A stretch of 64,000 nucleotides of DNA from Legionella sheltonii (lineage in GTDB: Bacteria > Pseudomonadota > Gammaproteobacteria > Legionellales > Legionellaceae): assembly GCF_026191355.1 (NCBI RefSeq), contig NZ_JAPHOQ010000008.1:62001-126000 (forward strand), read 5' to 3'. The notes under the pieces were generated by a model that ran no database searches, was not told the origin of the DNA, and saw only the letters and a list, made by a program, of their open reading frames with translations. Below are positions 33,583 to 43,474 of the stretch, piece after piece. The position numbers and the translations under genes are program-made. Numbering within the stretch: position 1 is the stretch's first letter; the number at the start of each line of letters is the position of its first letter.

Positions 33583-34761
33583 CTAACTGCAAAAACGTTG
33601 TAGACGGTTTAAGGCGTCTTGCAGTATTTCCATGCTGGTTGCAAAGGATAAACGGATGCAGCCTTCATTGCCAAAAGCAGAGCCGGGTACTAACGCCACG
33701 CCTTCTTTAGCGAGTAATTCTTCAGAAAACTCAAGGTCATTCTGATAACCGCGTTGTTTAATGATTGCTTGTACGCTTGGGAAAATATAAAAAGTACCAT
33801 CCGCTGGAATCACTTCTATTCCAGGTATTTCTTGCAATCTGGACGCGACAAAATCATGTCTTTGGCGAAAGGCTTTAACCATTTCGACGACGCTTTCATT
33901 GCTGCCTGATAGTGCGGCTACAGCGGCTCTTTGGGCAATAGAGCAAGGATTTGAGGTTGATTGGGACTGGATGGTTTTCATCGCATTCATTAATGGCAGC
34001 GGGCCTGCTGCATAACCGATGCGCCATCCTGTCATGGCATACGCTTTGGATACACCATTTAAGACAATTGTTCGCTCATATAATTCGGGGCAGGCGTTAA
34101 GAATGTTCGCAAAAGGTTGGCTCCAAAGAATGTGTTCGTACATGTCATCGGTAGCAATAATAATTTGCGGATGTTTTTTCAAGACCTCGGCTAAAGCTTT
34201 CAATTCATCCAATGTGTATGCTACTCCGGATGGATTGGATGGGCTATTTAAAAAGATGAGCCTCGTTTTAGGGGTGATGGCTTCTTCGAGTTGCTGGGCG
34301 TTGATTTTGTAACGTTGTGCCGGGGTTGTAGAAATAATCACCGGGGTTGCTTCGGCCAATAAGACCATATCGGGATAAGAGACCCAGTATGGCGCAGGAA
34401 TAATGACTTCATCACCAGGATTAAGCAGCGCTTGACAGAGATTGTAACAGCTTTGCTTGCCACCAACGGAAACCAAAATTTGATTGAGCTGGTAATCAAG
34501 GCCGTTATCTTTTTTAAATTTATTTTTAACTGCTTCTTTGAGTTCAGGTATACCGTCAACTGCAGTATACTTTGTGTACCCTTTATTAATCGCAGCAATA
34601 GCGGCTTCTTTAATGTAATCGGGTGTGTCAAAATCGGGTTCACCGGTACCTAAATTAATAACATCATGCCCTTGAGCACGCATTTGGGTGGCCTTTGCTG
34701 CTACGGCCAAAGTAGGTGAAGGCTTAACTTTTTGCACGCGTTTTGCTAATGCGATATCCAT
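33583..34761 (-). CDS. aspC: aspartate aminotransferase (class I, type Ib)
   Basis: The 392-aa protein is a fold-type I aminotransferase with NLGTGEPDFDTP near the N-terminus, NSPSNPSG, DDMYEHI and the PLP-lysine motif NGVSKAYAMTGWRIGYAAG; the C-terminal Arg (RLSFATS) binds the substrate carboxylate. It interconverts aspartate and glutamate; enzymes of this subtype may also act on prephenate. It is divergent from uvrB with 31 bases between the starts, so the two promoters must overlap. Confidence 0.9.
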   Translation of the reverse strand: MDIALAKRVQKVKPSPTLAVAAKATQMRAQGHDVINLGTGEPDFDTPDYIKEAAIAAINKGYTKYTAVDGIPELKEAVKNKFKKDNGLDYQLNQILVSVGGKQSCYNLCQALLNPGDEVIIPAPYWVSYPDMVLLAEATPVIISTTPAQRYKINAQQLEEAITPKTRLIFLNSPSNPSGVAYTLDELKALAEVLKKHPQIIIATDDMYEHILWSQPFANILNACPELYERTIVLNGVSKAYAMTGWRIGYAAGPLPLMNAMKTIQSQSTSNPCSIAQRAAVAALSGSNESVVEMVKAFRQRHDFVASRLQEIPGIEVIPADGTFYIFPSVQAIIKQRGYQNDLEFSEELLAKEGVALVPGSAFGNEGCIRLSFATSMEILQDALNRLQRFCS

Positions 34762-34792
34762 TTGTTGCTCCTGTGCGATATACTAATAAGAT

Positions 34793-36781
34793 ATGAAAGA
34801 TTTATTTAAACTATATGCCGATTATAAGCCCGCTGGTGACCAGCCGACAGCCATAGCCTCATTAATTGACGGCTTAAAATCCGGTTTATCCAAACAAACC
34901 CTTTTAGGGGTTACTGGCTCGGGCAAGACCTTTACTATAGCACATGTTATTCAATCCATGCGCCGGCCTGCCTTAATTATGGCGCCCAACAAAACGCTTG
35001 CTGCTCAGCTTTATGGTGAATTTAAAGCCTATTTCCCCGACAACGCGGTCGAATATTTTGTTTCCTACTATGATTATTATCAGCCAGAAGCTTATGTGCC
35101 CGCTTCAGATACCTTTATTGAAAAAGATTCATCCATCAATGAGCACATAGAACAGATGCGTTTGTCTGCAACCAAAGCCTTAATTGAACGTAAAGATGCG
35201 ATTATTGTCACAACGGTATCGGCAATTTATGGTTTGGGTGATCCGGATTCCTATTTGCGTATGGTATTACATCTTTCCCGTGGAGAACAATCCGATCAGC
35301 GTAAAATTTTAAGACGACTTGCTGAAATGCAGTACACGCGCAGCAACTTGTCCCTGGAACGTGGTCAGTTTCGCGTGCATGGTGATATTATTGATATTTT
35401 TCCAGCCGATTCAGAACGCGATGCGGTACGCATTGAATTATTTGATGATGAGGTTGAAAACATTGCTCAGTTTGACCCGCTCACTGGTGAAATTTTGCAA
35501 CGGTTCCCCCGGATTACGATTTTCCCTAAAACCCATTATGTGACCCCTCGTGATCGTATTTTGCAAACTGTAGATTGGGTCAAAGAGGAGTTACAAGAGC
35601 GTCTGGCTGAATTTAAGGAGCAAAATAAATTAGTTGAAGCCCAACGTCTGGAGCAACGCACTAATTTCGATCTGGAAATGATGTTGGAGTTGGGCTATTG
35701 CTCGGGTATTGAAAATTATTCCCGTTATTTATCTGGTCGTGAGGCGGGCGAACCACCCCCAACCTTATTTGATTATTTGCCTGAAGAGGCATTGCTGATT
35801 ATTGATGAGTCTCATGTCACCGTGCCCCAGATTGGCGGTATGTACCGCGGGGATCGTTCGCGTAAGGAGACGTTGGTGCAGTATGGTTTTAGACTTCCTT
35901 CAGCCCTGGATAATCGACCGTTACGGTTTGAAGAGTTTGAAGCACGCTCACCTCAAACGATTTATATTTCAGCTACTCCAGGTCCTTATGAACAAGAACA
36001 TTCTGATAATGTTGCAGAACAAGTAGTGCGTCCCACCGGTCTTGTCGATCCGGAAGTAGAAATTCGACCTGTTCGTACTCAAGTTGATGATCTAATGTCA
36101 GAAATTCGTCAAGTGATCCAACAAAATGGACGCGTTTTAGTGACCACCTTAACGAAACGCATGGCAGAAGATTTAACGGATTATTTAAATGAGCATGGCG
36201 TTAAAGTACGTTATTTGCATTCCGATATCGATACGGTGGAGCGGGTGGAGATCATTCGTGATTTGCGCTTAGGTGTATTTGATGTTTTGGTGGGGATCAA
36301 TTTATTACGTGAAGGTTTGGATATGCCCGAAGTGGCTTTAGTTGCAATTCTTGATGCAGATAAAGAGGGTTTTTTACGTTCTGATCGCTCTTTGATTCAG
36401 ACCATAGGGCGGGCTGCGCGTAACGTGAAGGGACGTGCCATTCTTTATGCGGATAAAATCACAGGCTCCATGCAAAGAGCGCTTGATGAAACCGACCGAA
36501 GACGTGAGAAGCAAAAGGCATATAATGAAGCGCATGGCATCACCCCCAAAGGGATTAGCAAATCCATAACAGACATTATGGAAGGTGCTTATCAAGGAAA
36601 ACGCAACATCGCTGTTGCAGAACCCAGTCCAGAATATTTGCACTGGTCAACTCAAGAATTAGTAAAACACATCAATACCTTGGAAAAACAAATGTATTTG
36701 CATGCCAAAAACATGGAGTTTGAAGCAGCAGCCAAGATTAGAGATGAGTATCTTTTATTGAAAGAACAATTGATGAAGTAA
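34793..36781 (+). CDS. uvrB: excinuclease ABC subunit B
   Basis: The 662-aa protein is full length. It shows the Walker A GVTGSGKT, the beta-hairpin [12 protein letters not shown] that is inserted in damaged DNA, DESH, the helicase motifs [10 protein letters not shown] and QTIGRAARN, and the C-terminal UVR motif ([22 protein letters not shown]) that binds UvrC. It verifies damage in nucleotide excision repair. It is convergent with a 6S-like RNA. Confidence 0.97.
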   Translation: MKDLFKLYADYKPAGDQPTAIASLIDGLKSGLSKQTLLGVTGSGKTFTIAHVIQSMRRPALIMAPNKTLAAQLYGEFKAYFPDNAVEYFVSYYDYYQPEAYVPASDTFIEKDSSINEHIEQMRLSATKALIERKDAIIVTTVSAIYGLGDPDSYLRMVLHLSRGEQSDQRKILRRLAEMQYTRSNLSLERGQFRVHGDIIDIFPADSERDAVRIELFDDEVENIAQFDPLTGEILQRFPRITIFPKTHYVTPRDRILQTVDWVKEELQERLAEFKEQNKLVEAQRLEQRTNFDLEMMLELGYCSGIENYSRYLSGREAGEPPPTLFDYLPEEALLIIDESHVTVPQIGGMYRGDRSRKETLVQYGFRLPSALDNRPLRFEEFEARSPQTIYISATPGPYEQEHSDNVAEQVVRPTGLVDPEVEIRPVRTQVDDLMSEIRQVIQQNGRVLVTTLTKRMAEDLTDYLNEHGVKVRYLHSDIDTVERVEIIRDLRLGVFDVLVGINLLREGLDMPEVALVAILDADKEGFLRSDRSLIQTIGRAARNVKGRAILYADKITGSMQRALDETDRRREKQKAYNEAHGITPKGISKSITDIMEGAYQGKRNIAVAEPSPEYLHWSTQELVKHINTLEKQMYLHAKNMEFEAAAKIRDEYLLLKEQLMK

Positions 36782-36854
36782 CGTCATTAGACACTCGATA
36801 CCAAACGCGACTATTTACCAAGATTATTAGATCGGGTGACGAAAATTCTGCATT

Positions 36855-37038
36855 CCCTCAGATTTTTGCATCTCAAAAGAAAGGAGCCCGACAGACATGG
36901 ATTATGAACCCTGAGGTTCAAGTGGGTAGCGAATGAATCGGTTCAGGCTTCCCACTCCAAGGTGGGCTTGCACAACGCCGATTTCAGGATGCTTCCCATG
37001 CTGTTAGCATTGGTTCTAAAATCTCTCGCTATCGGGTT
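36855..37038 (-). ncRNA. ssrS: 6S RNA candidate
   Basis: Read on the minus strand, the region has the 3'-side pattern of gammaproteobacterial 6S RNA: GGGAAGCCTGAACC, then CACTTGAACCTCAGGGTTCA, comparable with GAAGCCU and CACCUUGAACCAAGGGUUCA in E. coli 6S. An AGATTTT near the 5' end pairs with AAAATCT near the 3' end to close a rod of about 184 bases. A near-consensus promoter lies just upstream. 6S RNA holds sigma70 polymerase in stationary phase. It is not beside zapA, its E. coli position. A covariance-model search would settle it; ends are approximate. Confidence 0.68.
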
Positions 37039-37044
37039 AAGCTG

Positions 37045-37075
37045 ATTATACCATGGCCATCTCGATGAAAGTCAA
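37045..37075 (-). promoter_or_regulatory. promoter of the 6S-like RNA
   Basis: On the minus strand, TTGACT is followed after 19 bases by TATAAT, with an extended -10 (TGG before TATAAT). A start about six bases downstream fits the predicted 5' end of the RNA near 37038. Confidence 0.6.
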
Positions 37076-37093
37076 GAATGGCCTGGTGCAGAC

Positions 37094-39496
37094 TTAAAAA
37101 GTATGGGGGCGTTCACCTTCCTGATCTTCATTTTCTTTTTCTTTTTTAGAAGACAGCATGAACTCACGAAATCGCTGACTACTGTTTTGAATGGAATCTT
37201 TTAATGAGGTGTGTATCCGTTCAAAAAGAGGAGTAACTGCATTTTGCATTTTTTCTACAATAGAAGAAAGTTTACGTTCGGCCTTGTCTTCATAACGGGC
37301 TACCAGATTTTTTAGGTGATCTAACTTGCTTTGTATCCGATTTTTTAAGTCGTGAAATGCCTCCTCTATTTTCCGCGTTTGTTCGCTTCTTTTGGGAGGC
37401 ACTACTATTCCTAAGTGAATTAATTTTTTTAACTTTGACTTAGAAAGTAAGGTACTGGCTTCAGGAAGCGCACCTCGAGTCTCACACTGCTGTGACGCTT
37501 TATCTTGAGCTGTTTCTATCTCTTTTTTTGTTTTTGTGGCTAATTCCTCTCGGTGTGCCTCCATTTCCAGGGATAGGGTGTTGTCAGGTTCAGAGGGTTT
37601 GCTTGCAGCTGCTTTAACACAGTTCGAGATTATTCGTTCCATCCCGGGTAATGTATCACAGCCTCTAACGATTTTTCCTTTGCTATCTAAAATAAATGGA
37701 TTAACATCATCCGTAGAAAAGGTAATATCAGTCACGGTAAAATTCAAAGGAACGTAGGTATTTTCACGCTCACAACGCCCTCTAATCGCTGCAAAATTCT
37801 TTGCATCGTTCTGCAATTCACCGAGTTTTTCTAAAACGTGCTGTGCATGAGTTGATAATCCCTCTTTTGTCTTTGCCAAACGAAAGATAGGAGTTTGTTG
37901 TAATGCTCCAAAAATGGGGAGTGCCGCATCATAATGTTTTTGTGCCATCAGTTTTTCAGTGATTAACAGATAACGCTCCATCACTAAGGTTCGTTCATCC
38001 ATCGATTCTCTAGACAGTATGTCTTTGAGTACGAAATCCGCTATTTTATCATAGCGCTGAAAAAGAGCTTTTTTACGTGTATCGTCTACGAGCATCTTTC
38101 GCCGTGCCGCTTCGATGTAATAATCCAGTGGCATGGTTTTCATCTGTTCGATTGCAGCGATTTGTTCAGCGGCTTCTTTTTTGACTTGCTCAATTAACGT
38201 TTCATTTTCAGGAAGTTCTTGCTGTTTTAGTTCCTCTATTTTTTTGTCTCGTTCCGATTCAATGGCTTTGATGGTCAGTTTTTTCGCCTTTTGATATCCA
38301 TCTTTCTCTGCTGCCTGAAACACCTGTTCTTCAAAAATACGGCGTTCGGCTCGGACGTAATAATCGGGTGATATTACTTCCATCTGTTGAATTGCATTGA
38401 TTTCTGCGGAGGTTTCCTGGTTAACTTGTTCAATCAATTGATTTCGTTCTGCTTCAGTAAGTACCTTTTGATTTATATCCCTTATTTTTGCGAATGCTTC
38501 AGTCTGAGCCAATTTGCTAGCCATCTCCCTGGCTAATTGAAGACGGTCCTCTTGGGCATTAATCGCATCAATCTCTTTAGCAGTTGCCTTATTGACTTGC
38601 TCAATCAACTGCTCCTGTTCGCCTTCAGGCTCTTGTTTTTTTATGTGCTCTATTTCTTGAGCTGCTTTAGCCTGAATTAGATTGATGGTTAGTTCCTTAA
38701 CGAGATGAAGGCAGTCCTTTTGTTCTTTAATTGCAGTGATCTTTTTTGCGGTTTCCTTATTAATCGCAGTGAGCTTCTGTGTGGCTTCCTCGTTGGCGTT
38801 TTCAATCAAGTCTTTCTGTGTCTCTTCAGGCTGCCCTTGTTTTTTTATTGCCTCTATTTTCTCTTTTAGTTCCGCTCTTATTTCCTCTCGGGCTTGAGCC
38901 GCTTCAGTCTCAACCTTTTTGATGGCCATTTCCTTTGCTTTATTACTGTCTGTTTTCGCTGCTTCAAGACCCTCTACTCGAAAATACTGATTTAAGTTAA
39001 GTACATCTATAATGCTTTTAGCGTAAGTTTTTGAGCCTTCTGCGGCGATGGCGGCAAAGGTATCCGCCATTCTGTTCATCAAGTAGCGATTAATATGCTT
39101 CATCGCTCTTAATTCCTGGCTTTTTAACGATTCAGCCTGAATCAAAAGTGCATCAAATGTTTCTCGAAAGGTCGCAAAACCGTGGTGGTCTATCAACTTT
39201 TGACATTGCATCTGTAAATCACCAATTTTAGTGGGTCGGAATTCAGCAATAACGGTGCGTAGGGCAGTTTGAAGATCTAATTCAAGGAGCTTTTCCACTG
39301 CAAGTGGGGGAGTGTCTTTCTTGCCCTCTTGAAGTTCACTTAATTCAGCCAGATCATCATCTAGACCATCCAAAACAGTTTTTTCTTCTTCAGAGAGGGT
39401 ATCAAATGATTTTTCTAGTTCTTCCATTAATTGATTAAATTCTCGAAGAATTTCATCCATCCTTTCTCGTGGGAAATCTAATGCGTCATAAGCCAT
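37094..39496 (-). CDS. large coiled-coil protein with LIEQV repeats, effector candidate
   Basis: The 800-aa protein (start MAYDALDFPRERM at 39496, AAGG upstream; the frame opens at 39532) has no recognised domain. Residues 190-480 are a long charged coiled coil with four degenerate repeats built around DLIENANEEATQKL, QLIEQVNKATAKEI, QLIEQVNQETSAEI and TLIEQVKKEAAEQI, roughly 60-80 residues apart. Two of the repeats are followed by DYYxxAxRR. The C-terminus is basic then Lys/Glu-rich (KKEKENEDQEGE), like a Dot/Icm signal. There is no membrane segment. A secreted scaffold-type protein is an inference. Confidence 0.6.
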   Translation of the reverse strand: MAYDALDFPRERMDEILREFNQLMEELEKSFDTLSEEEKTVLDGLDDDLAELSELQEGKKDTPPLAVEKLLELDLQTALRTVIAEFRPTKIGDLQMQCQKLIDHHGFATFRETFDALLIQAESLKSQELRAMKHINRYLMNRMADTFAAIAAEGSKTYAKSIIDVLNLNQYFRVEGLEAAKTDSNKAKEMAIKKVETEAAQAREEIRAELKEKIEAIKKQGQPEETQKDLIENANEEATQKLTAINKETAKKITAIKEQKDCLHLVKELTINLIQAKAAQEIEHIKKQEPEGEQEQLIEQVNKATAKEIDAINAQEDRLQLAREMASKLAQTEAFAKIRDINQKVLTEAERNQLIEQVNQETSAEINAIQQMEVISPDYYVRAERRIFEEQVFQAAEKDGYQKAKKLTIKAIESERDKKIEELKQQELPENETLIEQVKKEAAEQIAAIEQMKTMPLDYYIEAARRKMLVDDTRKKALFQRYDKIADFVLKDILSRESMDERTLVMERYLLITEKLMAQKHYDAALPIFGALQQTPIFRLAKTKEGLSTHAQHVLEKLGELQNDAKNFAAIRGRCERENTYVPLNFTVTDITFSTDDVNPFILDSKGKIVRGCDTLPGMERIISNCVKAAASKPSEPDNTLSLEMEAHREELATKTKKEIETAQDKASQQCETRGALPEASTLLSKSKLKKLIHLGIVVPPKRSEQTRKIEEAFHDLKNRIQSKLDHLKNLVARYEDKAERKLSSIVEKMQNAVTPLFERIHTSLKDSIQNSSQRFREFMLSSKKEKENEDQEGERPHTF

Positions 39497-39532
39497 TTCT
39501 ATTACCTTAATCTGTAAAGCGACCTGTATCAA

Positions 39533-39862
39533 AGTATAGATAAAATAGAGCTTGTTTGCCTTTTAATTGCTTATTGTGTGAAGAAAATAAACTATGGTAG
39601 ATAAAATATGAGCCCTAGGGAATTGATTTCTATTAAATAAGCGGCATACCAGTCAGCCATTCAGAATGTGCCATTTGATTACCCTGGATTTTTCGTTTAC
39701 CATGCAACCGCAATTCTTTTTTGAAATTTTGTTCAAAATGAAGATCACTCAACACTTCAATTCATGTTCACTCAATCTATTTGTTGATATTCTCCTGCAA
39801 CGAGGAATCGAGACGAATACGATAGTGTTCTAGTGCCTATTTTGGGTTAATAAGGGGTAATT
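39533..39862. other. intergenic region, no gene seen
   Basis: About 330 AT-rich bases lie between two divergent genes. It should hold both promoters. I see no ORF, hairpin or repeat that I can support. Confidence 0.5.
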
Positions 39863-40417
39863 ATGGTAGCAACTGCTTCAAACATGCTTCCATTAGGAAG
39901 TAAAGCACCTGATTTTACTTTAGTAGATACACGCAATGATCACTTGGTTTCCCTTGCGCAGATTAAATCACCGATTGCAACAGTGATTATGTTTTTGTGT
40001 AATCATTGTCCTTATGTGAAACATATTCAGACAAAAATAGTTGAATTAGCGGAAACTTATCAGAAGAAAGGGATTCAATTTGTAGCAATCAGTTCCAACG
40101 ATGCCGAAAAATATCCTGCTGATGGCCCAGAAAAAATGAGAGTGGAAGCGGAAAACTTTCATTATTCTTTCCCTTATTTGTATGATGAATCACAAGAAGT
40201 GGCCAAAGCCTATAAAGCAGCATGTACCCCTGATTTTTATATTTTTGATAAAGACATGCTTTGTGTCTATCGCGGCTGTTTGGATGAATCAACACCAGGA
40301 AATAATAAACCGGTAACCGGCTCGCATTTACAAAATGCCCTCGATAATCTCCTTGCTGGAAAACCAGTGAGTCCAGAGCAAAAGCCAAGTTTGGGATGCA
40401 ATATTAAGTGGAAGTAA
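39863..40417 (+). CDS. thioredoxin-family/AhpC-TSA protein
   Basis: The 184-aa cytosolic protein has the thioredoxin fold of the peroxiredoxin-like redoxins: LGSKAPDFTLVDTRNDH, the active-site CNHCPYVKHI (C-x-x-C), and the cis-Pro region CTPDFYIFD. Proteins with CNHCP are annotated as thioredoxin family proteins found next to cytochrome or stress genes; the exact partner is not known. It is monocistronic, with a plausible start at ATG 39863 preceded by AAGGGG. Confidence 0.85.
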   Translation: MVATASNMLPLGSKAPDFTLVDTRNDHLVSLAQIKSPIATVIMFLCNHCPYVKHIQTKIVELAETYQKKGIQFVAISSNDAEKYPADGPEKMRVEAENFHYSFPYLYDESQEVAKAYKAACTPDFYIFDKDMLCVYRGCLDESTPGNNKPVTGSHLQNALDNLLAGKPVSPEQKPSLGCNIKWK

Positions 40418-40570
40418 TGCATTACTTGGATGGTCTTAGTGTAAAAATTTGTTTATCTTTAGGTTTTTTATACCGACGGGTTTAGAAGATGGAGGTGTTT
40501 GCGTCCAGGAGTACTCGTAGACAGTATCCTGGTTGCAGGCGCTAGAAAAACCATGTGATGGCTTTTAAAC

Positions 40571-42142
40571 TTAGAATTTATCAGGATCGGCCATTTCCCA
40601 ATGAGATTTATAACTCTGAGGAATATCGGAGCCTAATAGTTGTCCTGGTGTAAGATAATCATATATTTCATTAAATGTTTTGACTTCTTGCACGCTGACT
40701 CGCCTCATGATGTGGATGGGTTTTAAATCGCTGGGATTGTCCAAACCGAGCGCGCCAACCATTTCTAAAAAGCTTTTCATGGTGTTTTTATGGAAATTAG
40801 CTACATAATGTTTTTTCTGATCGACAACGAGGCCATATTGTAAGCGTTTATTTTGCGTTGCAACTCCGGTGGGGCAAGTATTTGCATTACATTGTTTCGT
40901 CTGTAAGCAACCGGTAGCCATCATCATTGCGCGTGCAGAATTACACATATCAGCACCCAAAGCGATATTAGTCAGGATATCAAATCCATTCGCAACCTTA
41001 CCACTGCAGATAACACGAATTTTATCCCTTACATTAATTCCTACCAAGGCATTATGCACAAAGACTAACCCTGCTTCTAACGGTGTGCCTATAAAATTAA
41101 TGTATTCTTCTGGCGCAGCCCCAGTTCCTCCTTCTGCACCATCAACAGTAATAAAATCAGGCAGGATATTGGTTTTTAACATGGCTTTACATATGCCGAG
41201 AAATTGATCTCTTCGGCCCAGACATAATTTAAAGCCAATCGGTTTGCCATGAGATAAATCGCGTAATCTTTTTATGAAATAAAGTAACTCTACAGGAGTG
41301 CTAAAAGCAGAGTGAGCTATAGGAGAGAGTACATCCTGACCCATAGGGACTTTTCTGACTTTTGCAATTTCCTCCGTTAACTTGGCAGCAGGCAAGATGC
41401 CTCCATGAGAGGGTTTGGCTCCTTGCGAGAGTTTTATTTCTATCATTTTTACTTCTTTACGATTGGCTTCAGCGGCGAACTCCTTTTCGTCAAAATTGCC
41501 TTGAGCATCACGACAACCAAAATAGGCAGTTCCAAATTGGAATACCAGATCGCCGCCTTGTAAATGATAGGCGCTTAACCCCCCTTCACCGGTGGCTTGA
41601 TAAAAACCACCAATCTGCGCTCCTTTGTTCATGGCCATAATTGCTTTACCAGACAGGGCCCCAAAGCTCATGCTGGAAATATTAAATCGAGAGGCACTGT
41701 AAGGTTGGAGGCAATCTGGCCCACCTACCATAATTCGGGGTTCGACCTCTGAATGATGTTTTGGAGCTAAAGAATGTAGGGCCCAAGTATAGCCAACACT
41801 TAAAATATCGCGCTCGGTACCAAAAGGGACTGTGTCACGAGTATTTTTGGCGCGCTCATAAATGAGAGAACGTATTTCACGATTAAAAGGAAGTTCGCTT
41901 TCATCAGTAGCAATAAAATATTGTTGAATCTCTGGACGTAGAAACTCTAAAAAGTAGCGCACATGCCCCAAGACGGGAAAGTTACGCAGAATGGTATGTT
42001 CTTTTTGAATCAAATCGTAGATCCAAATCACAATAAGGGGAATGAGAAAAGCGAAAAACCATTTGATGCTATGGAACATCGCAAAGAGGGCAAGAGTAAA
42101 TAATAAGGCTACTCCAAATCCTATATACCATTGGCGTCTCAT
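40571..42142 (-). CDS. FMN-binding glutamate-synthase-domain protein, membrane anchored
   Basis: The 523-aa protein has one or two N-terminal transmembrane helices (residues 5-45) followed by the FMN/3Fe-4S domain of GltB: MSFGALSGKAIMAMNKGA, GEGGLSAYH, GGTGAAPEEY, and the cluster ligands in CLQTKQCNANTC. It lacks the glutaminase and C-terminal domains, so it is not a full glutamate synthase. The family's role is unclear (an archaeal-type or stand-alone GltB2-like oxidoreductase). It is the next gene after zapA on the same strand. Confidence 0.85.
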   Translation of the reverse strand: MRRQWYIGFGVALLFTLALFAMFHSIKWFFAFLIPLIVIWIYDLIQKEHTILRNFPVLGHVRYFLEFLRPEIQQYFIATDESELPFNREIRSLIYERAKNTRDTVPFGTERDILSVGYTWALHSLAPKHHSEVEPRIMVGGPDCLQPYSASRFNISSMSFGALSGKAIMAMNKGAQIGGFYQATGEGGLSAYHLQGGDLVFQFGTAYFGCRDAQGNFDEKEFAAEANRKEVKMIEIKLSQGAKPSHGGILPAAKLTEEIAKVRKVPMGQDVLSPIAHSAFSTPVELLYFIKRLRDLSHGKPIGFKLCLGRRDQFLGICKAMLKTNILPDFITVDGAEGGTGAAPEEYINFIGTPLEAGLVFVHNALVGINVRDKIRVICSGKVANGFDILTNIALGADMCNSARAMMMATGCLQTKQCNANTCPTGVATQNKRLQYGLVVDQKKHYVANFHKNTMKSFLEMVGALGLDNPSDLKPIHIMRRVSVQEVKTFNEIYDYLTPGQLLGSDIPQSYKSHWEMADPDKF

Positions 42143-42185
42143 TTTTAAGTCCTTTTAATCAAGATCTATTGTCCCTCTTATTAAA

Positions 42186-42366
42186 CTTTGTTGAACAAAT
42201 CGCCGGTCATTCCAGCGAAGGCGGTAATCCATTCTCCATTGGGCATGATGCCTAATGTATCGATTCTCTCCTCAGGGGAATGATAGAGACAGCTTAGTTC
42301 TTATTCTATTCTTCCACACTATCTAATCAACAAAGCCCACATGATAAGAGATGAAGCATGTGTGCT
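42186..42366 (+). other. structured intergenic region, possible small RNA
   Basis: CTTTGTTGA at 42186 and TCAACAAAG at 42327 form a 9-base long-range stem enclosing a smaller hairpin (CATTGGGCA/TGCCTAATG). A second hairpin, AGCCCACATG/CATGTGTGCT, follows at 42334-42366. It also holds a piece of the common intergenic repeat (GTCATTCCAGCGAAGGCGG). A terminator-like hairpin on the plus strand comes next. No ORF overlaps. It may be an unannotated small RNA or simply a clustered repeat. Confidence 0.35.
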
Positions 42367-42370
42367 AGCT

Positions 42371-42399
42371 TTCCCGCGAAAGAGGCGGGAACATTTTTT
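42371..42399 (+). terminator. rho-independent terminator on the plus strand
   Basis: TTCCCGC, a seven-base loop, GCGGGAA and then CATTTTTTG form a classic terminator in the plus direction. No plus-strand gene precedes it, which suggests an unrecognised transcript from 42180 on. Confidence 0.6.
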
Positions 42400-42419
42400 G
42401 CAAATCCAGAATAAATCAA

Positions 42420-42743
42420 TTAATCCATTTCTGGAATTCGTTCTATCATCTCTCCACCCACCATTTTATTGATTTTATTTTCCAGGGAGTTAATAAATTG
42501 AGTGACCTGATGTTGCTGTTGTGCTTGTTTGTTTTTACATAGTATCAATTCATGACTAATATCAAGTGCAGCGAGCAATAAGGCTTGGAAATTGTCCAAC
42601 TGTTTCGATTTCTTTTTATTCATCATGATTTGATGATTTAATTTTTGCACCGCAAGCAATAAATTGGGTTCTTCACCTTCCGGGCATTTAATTTCATATG
42701 TTTTATTGAGTAATTTAACAGTACACGATTTCATCTGCGTCAT
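42420..42743 (-). CDS. zapA: cell-division protein ZapA
   Basis: The protein (108 aa from MTQMKSCTVKLL at 42743, AAGGTC upstream; the frame opens at 42809) matches ZapA: an N-terminal strand pair TVKLLNKTYEIKCPEGEE, the helix LLLAVQKLNHQIM, and a C-terminal coiled coil. ZapA binds and crosslinks FtsZ filaments in the Z-ring. It is divergent from the YgfB-family gene, the same arrangement as in E. coli. Confidence 0.85.
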   Translation of the reverse strand: MTQMKSCTVKLLNKTYEIKCPEGEEPNLLLAVQKLNHQIMMNKKKSKQLDNFQALLLAALDISHELILCKNKQAQQQHQVTQFINSLENKINKMVGGEMIERIPEMD

Positions 42744-42875
42744 AATAAGACCTTTGCAATTCCATAGAGAGCTGTTATGAATAGTAACAATTTTGATCGC
42801 AAGCAGCAATTAGTAGGATGAACGCTTGCATTAAATCGGGTATCATGGGGTATTTTTTCTATAAATGAGTTAAAT

Positions 42876-43460
42876 ATGTCTGAAGAAAGAGAACATTTGC
42901 ATTTACCTGATTATGATGAATTTTCTGCATCCATTTCTGTTTTAATGCTGCATATATCAGCCAGCTTATTGCATGGGATGATGTGCGGCTACCTATGTGC
43001 TGGTGCTGACAGTCAAGGAGAAGCTTATTTACGTGCTTTATTAAATAATAAAAAGGATGAAGCCAGCCGCAATGCTGTTTTAGCCATGTTTGCTGTTTTT
43101 TCTATAAGCCAGCAACAAATTAACAGTTTGGATTTTAAATTTCAAATGATGCTTCCTGATGAAGAGGAATCATTATTGTTAAGGGCACAAGCCTTTAGTG
43201 AGTGGTGCGAAGGGTTTACCCAAGCATTAACTTTAGCTGGTATAGGTCTTAACCAATTGCATGAAGAAGAGGCTCAGGATGCATTTCAACATCTTATTGA
43301 ATTTGCTGAACTTGATTGTGATACCTTGGATGTTGACGAAGAAGATGAACGTGCATTAATGGAAGTCAGTGAATATGCACGGATGGCAGTTCTGCGTTTG
43401 CATAGTGATCTAATTATGAATGAAAGAGAACGTGGTGGTCATACTGGAATAACTCATTAA
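42876..43460 (+). CDS. YgfB/UPF0149 family protein
   Basis: The 194-aa all-helical protein has the YgfB signature SASLLHGMMCGYLCAGAD near the N-terminus and WCEGFTQAL with an acidic C-terminal half. In Pseudomonas, YgfB represses a transcription anti-terminator system; the role here is unknown. It starts the run ygfB-pepP-ubiH-ubiI, with 14 bases to pepP, the conserved gammaproteobacterial order. Confidence 0.88.
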   Translation: MSEEREHLHLPDYDEFSASISVLMLHISASLLHGMMCGYLCAGADSQGEAYLRALLNNKKDEASRNAVLAMFAVFSISQQQINSLDFKFQMMLPDEEESLLLRAQAFSEWCEGFTQALTLAGIGLNQLHEEEAQDAFQHLIEFAELDCDTLDVDEEDERALMEVSEYARMAVLRLHSDLIMNERERGGHTGITH

Positions 43461-43474
43461 AAAAGGAAGTTACA

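Noticed and set aside
33412-33603. 63-codon plus-strand frame across the G/C-rich repeat
   Set aside because: It is the repeat read in one frame; no start signal and it overlaps the aspC end.
42186-42366. 6S RNA at its E. coli position after zapA
   Set aside because: The minus-strand reading lacks the 6S 5' and 3' blocks, while the region after uvrB has them.
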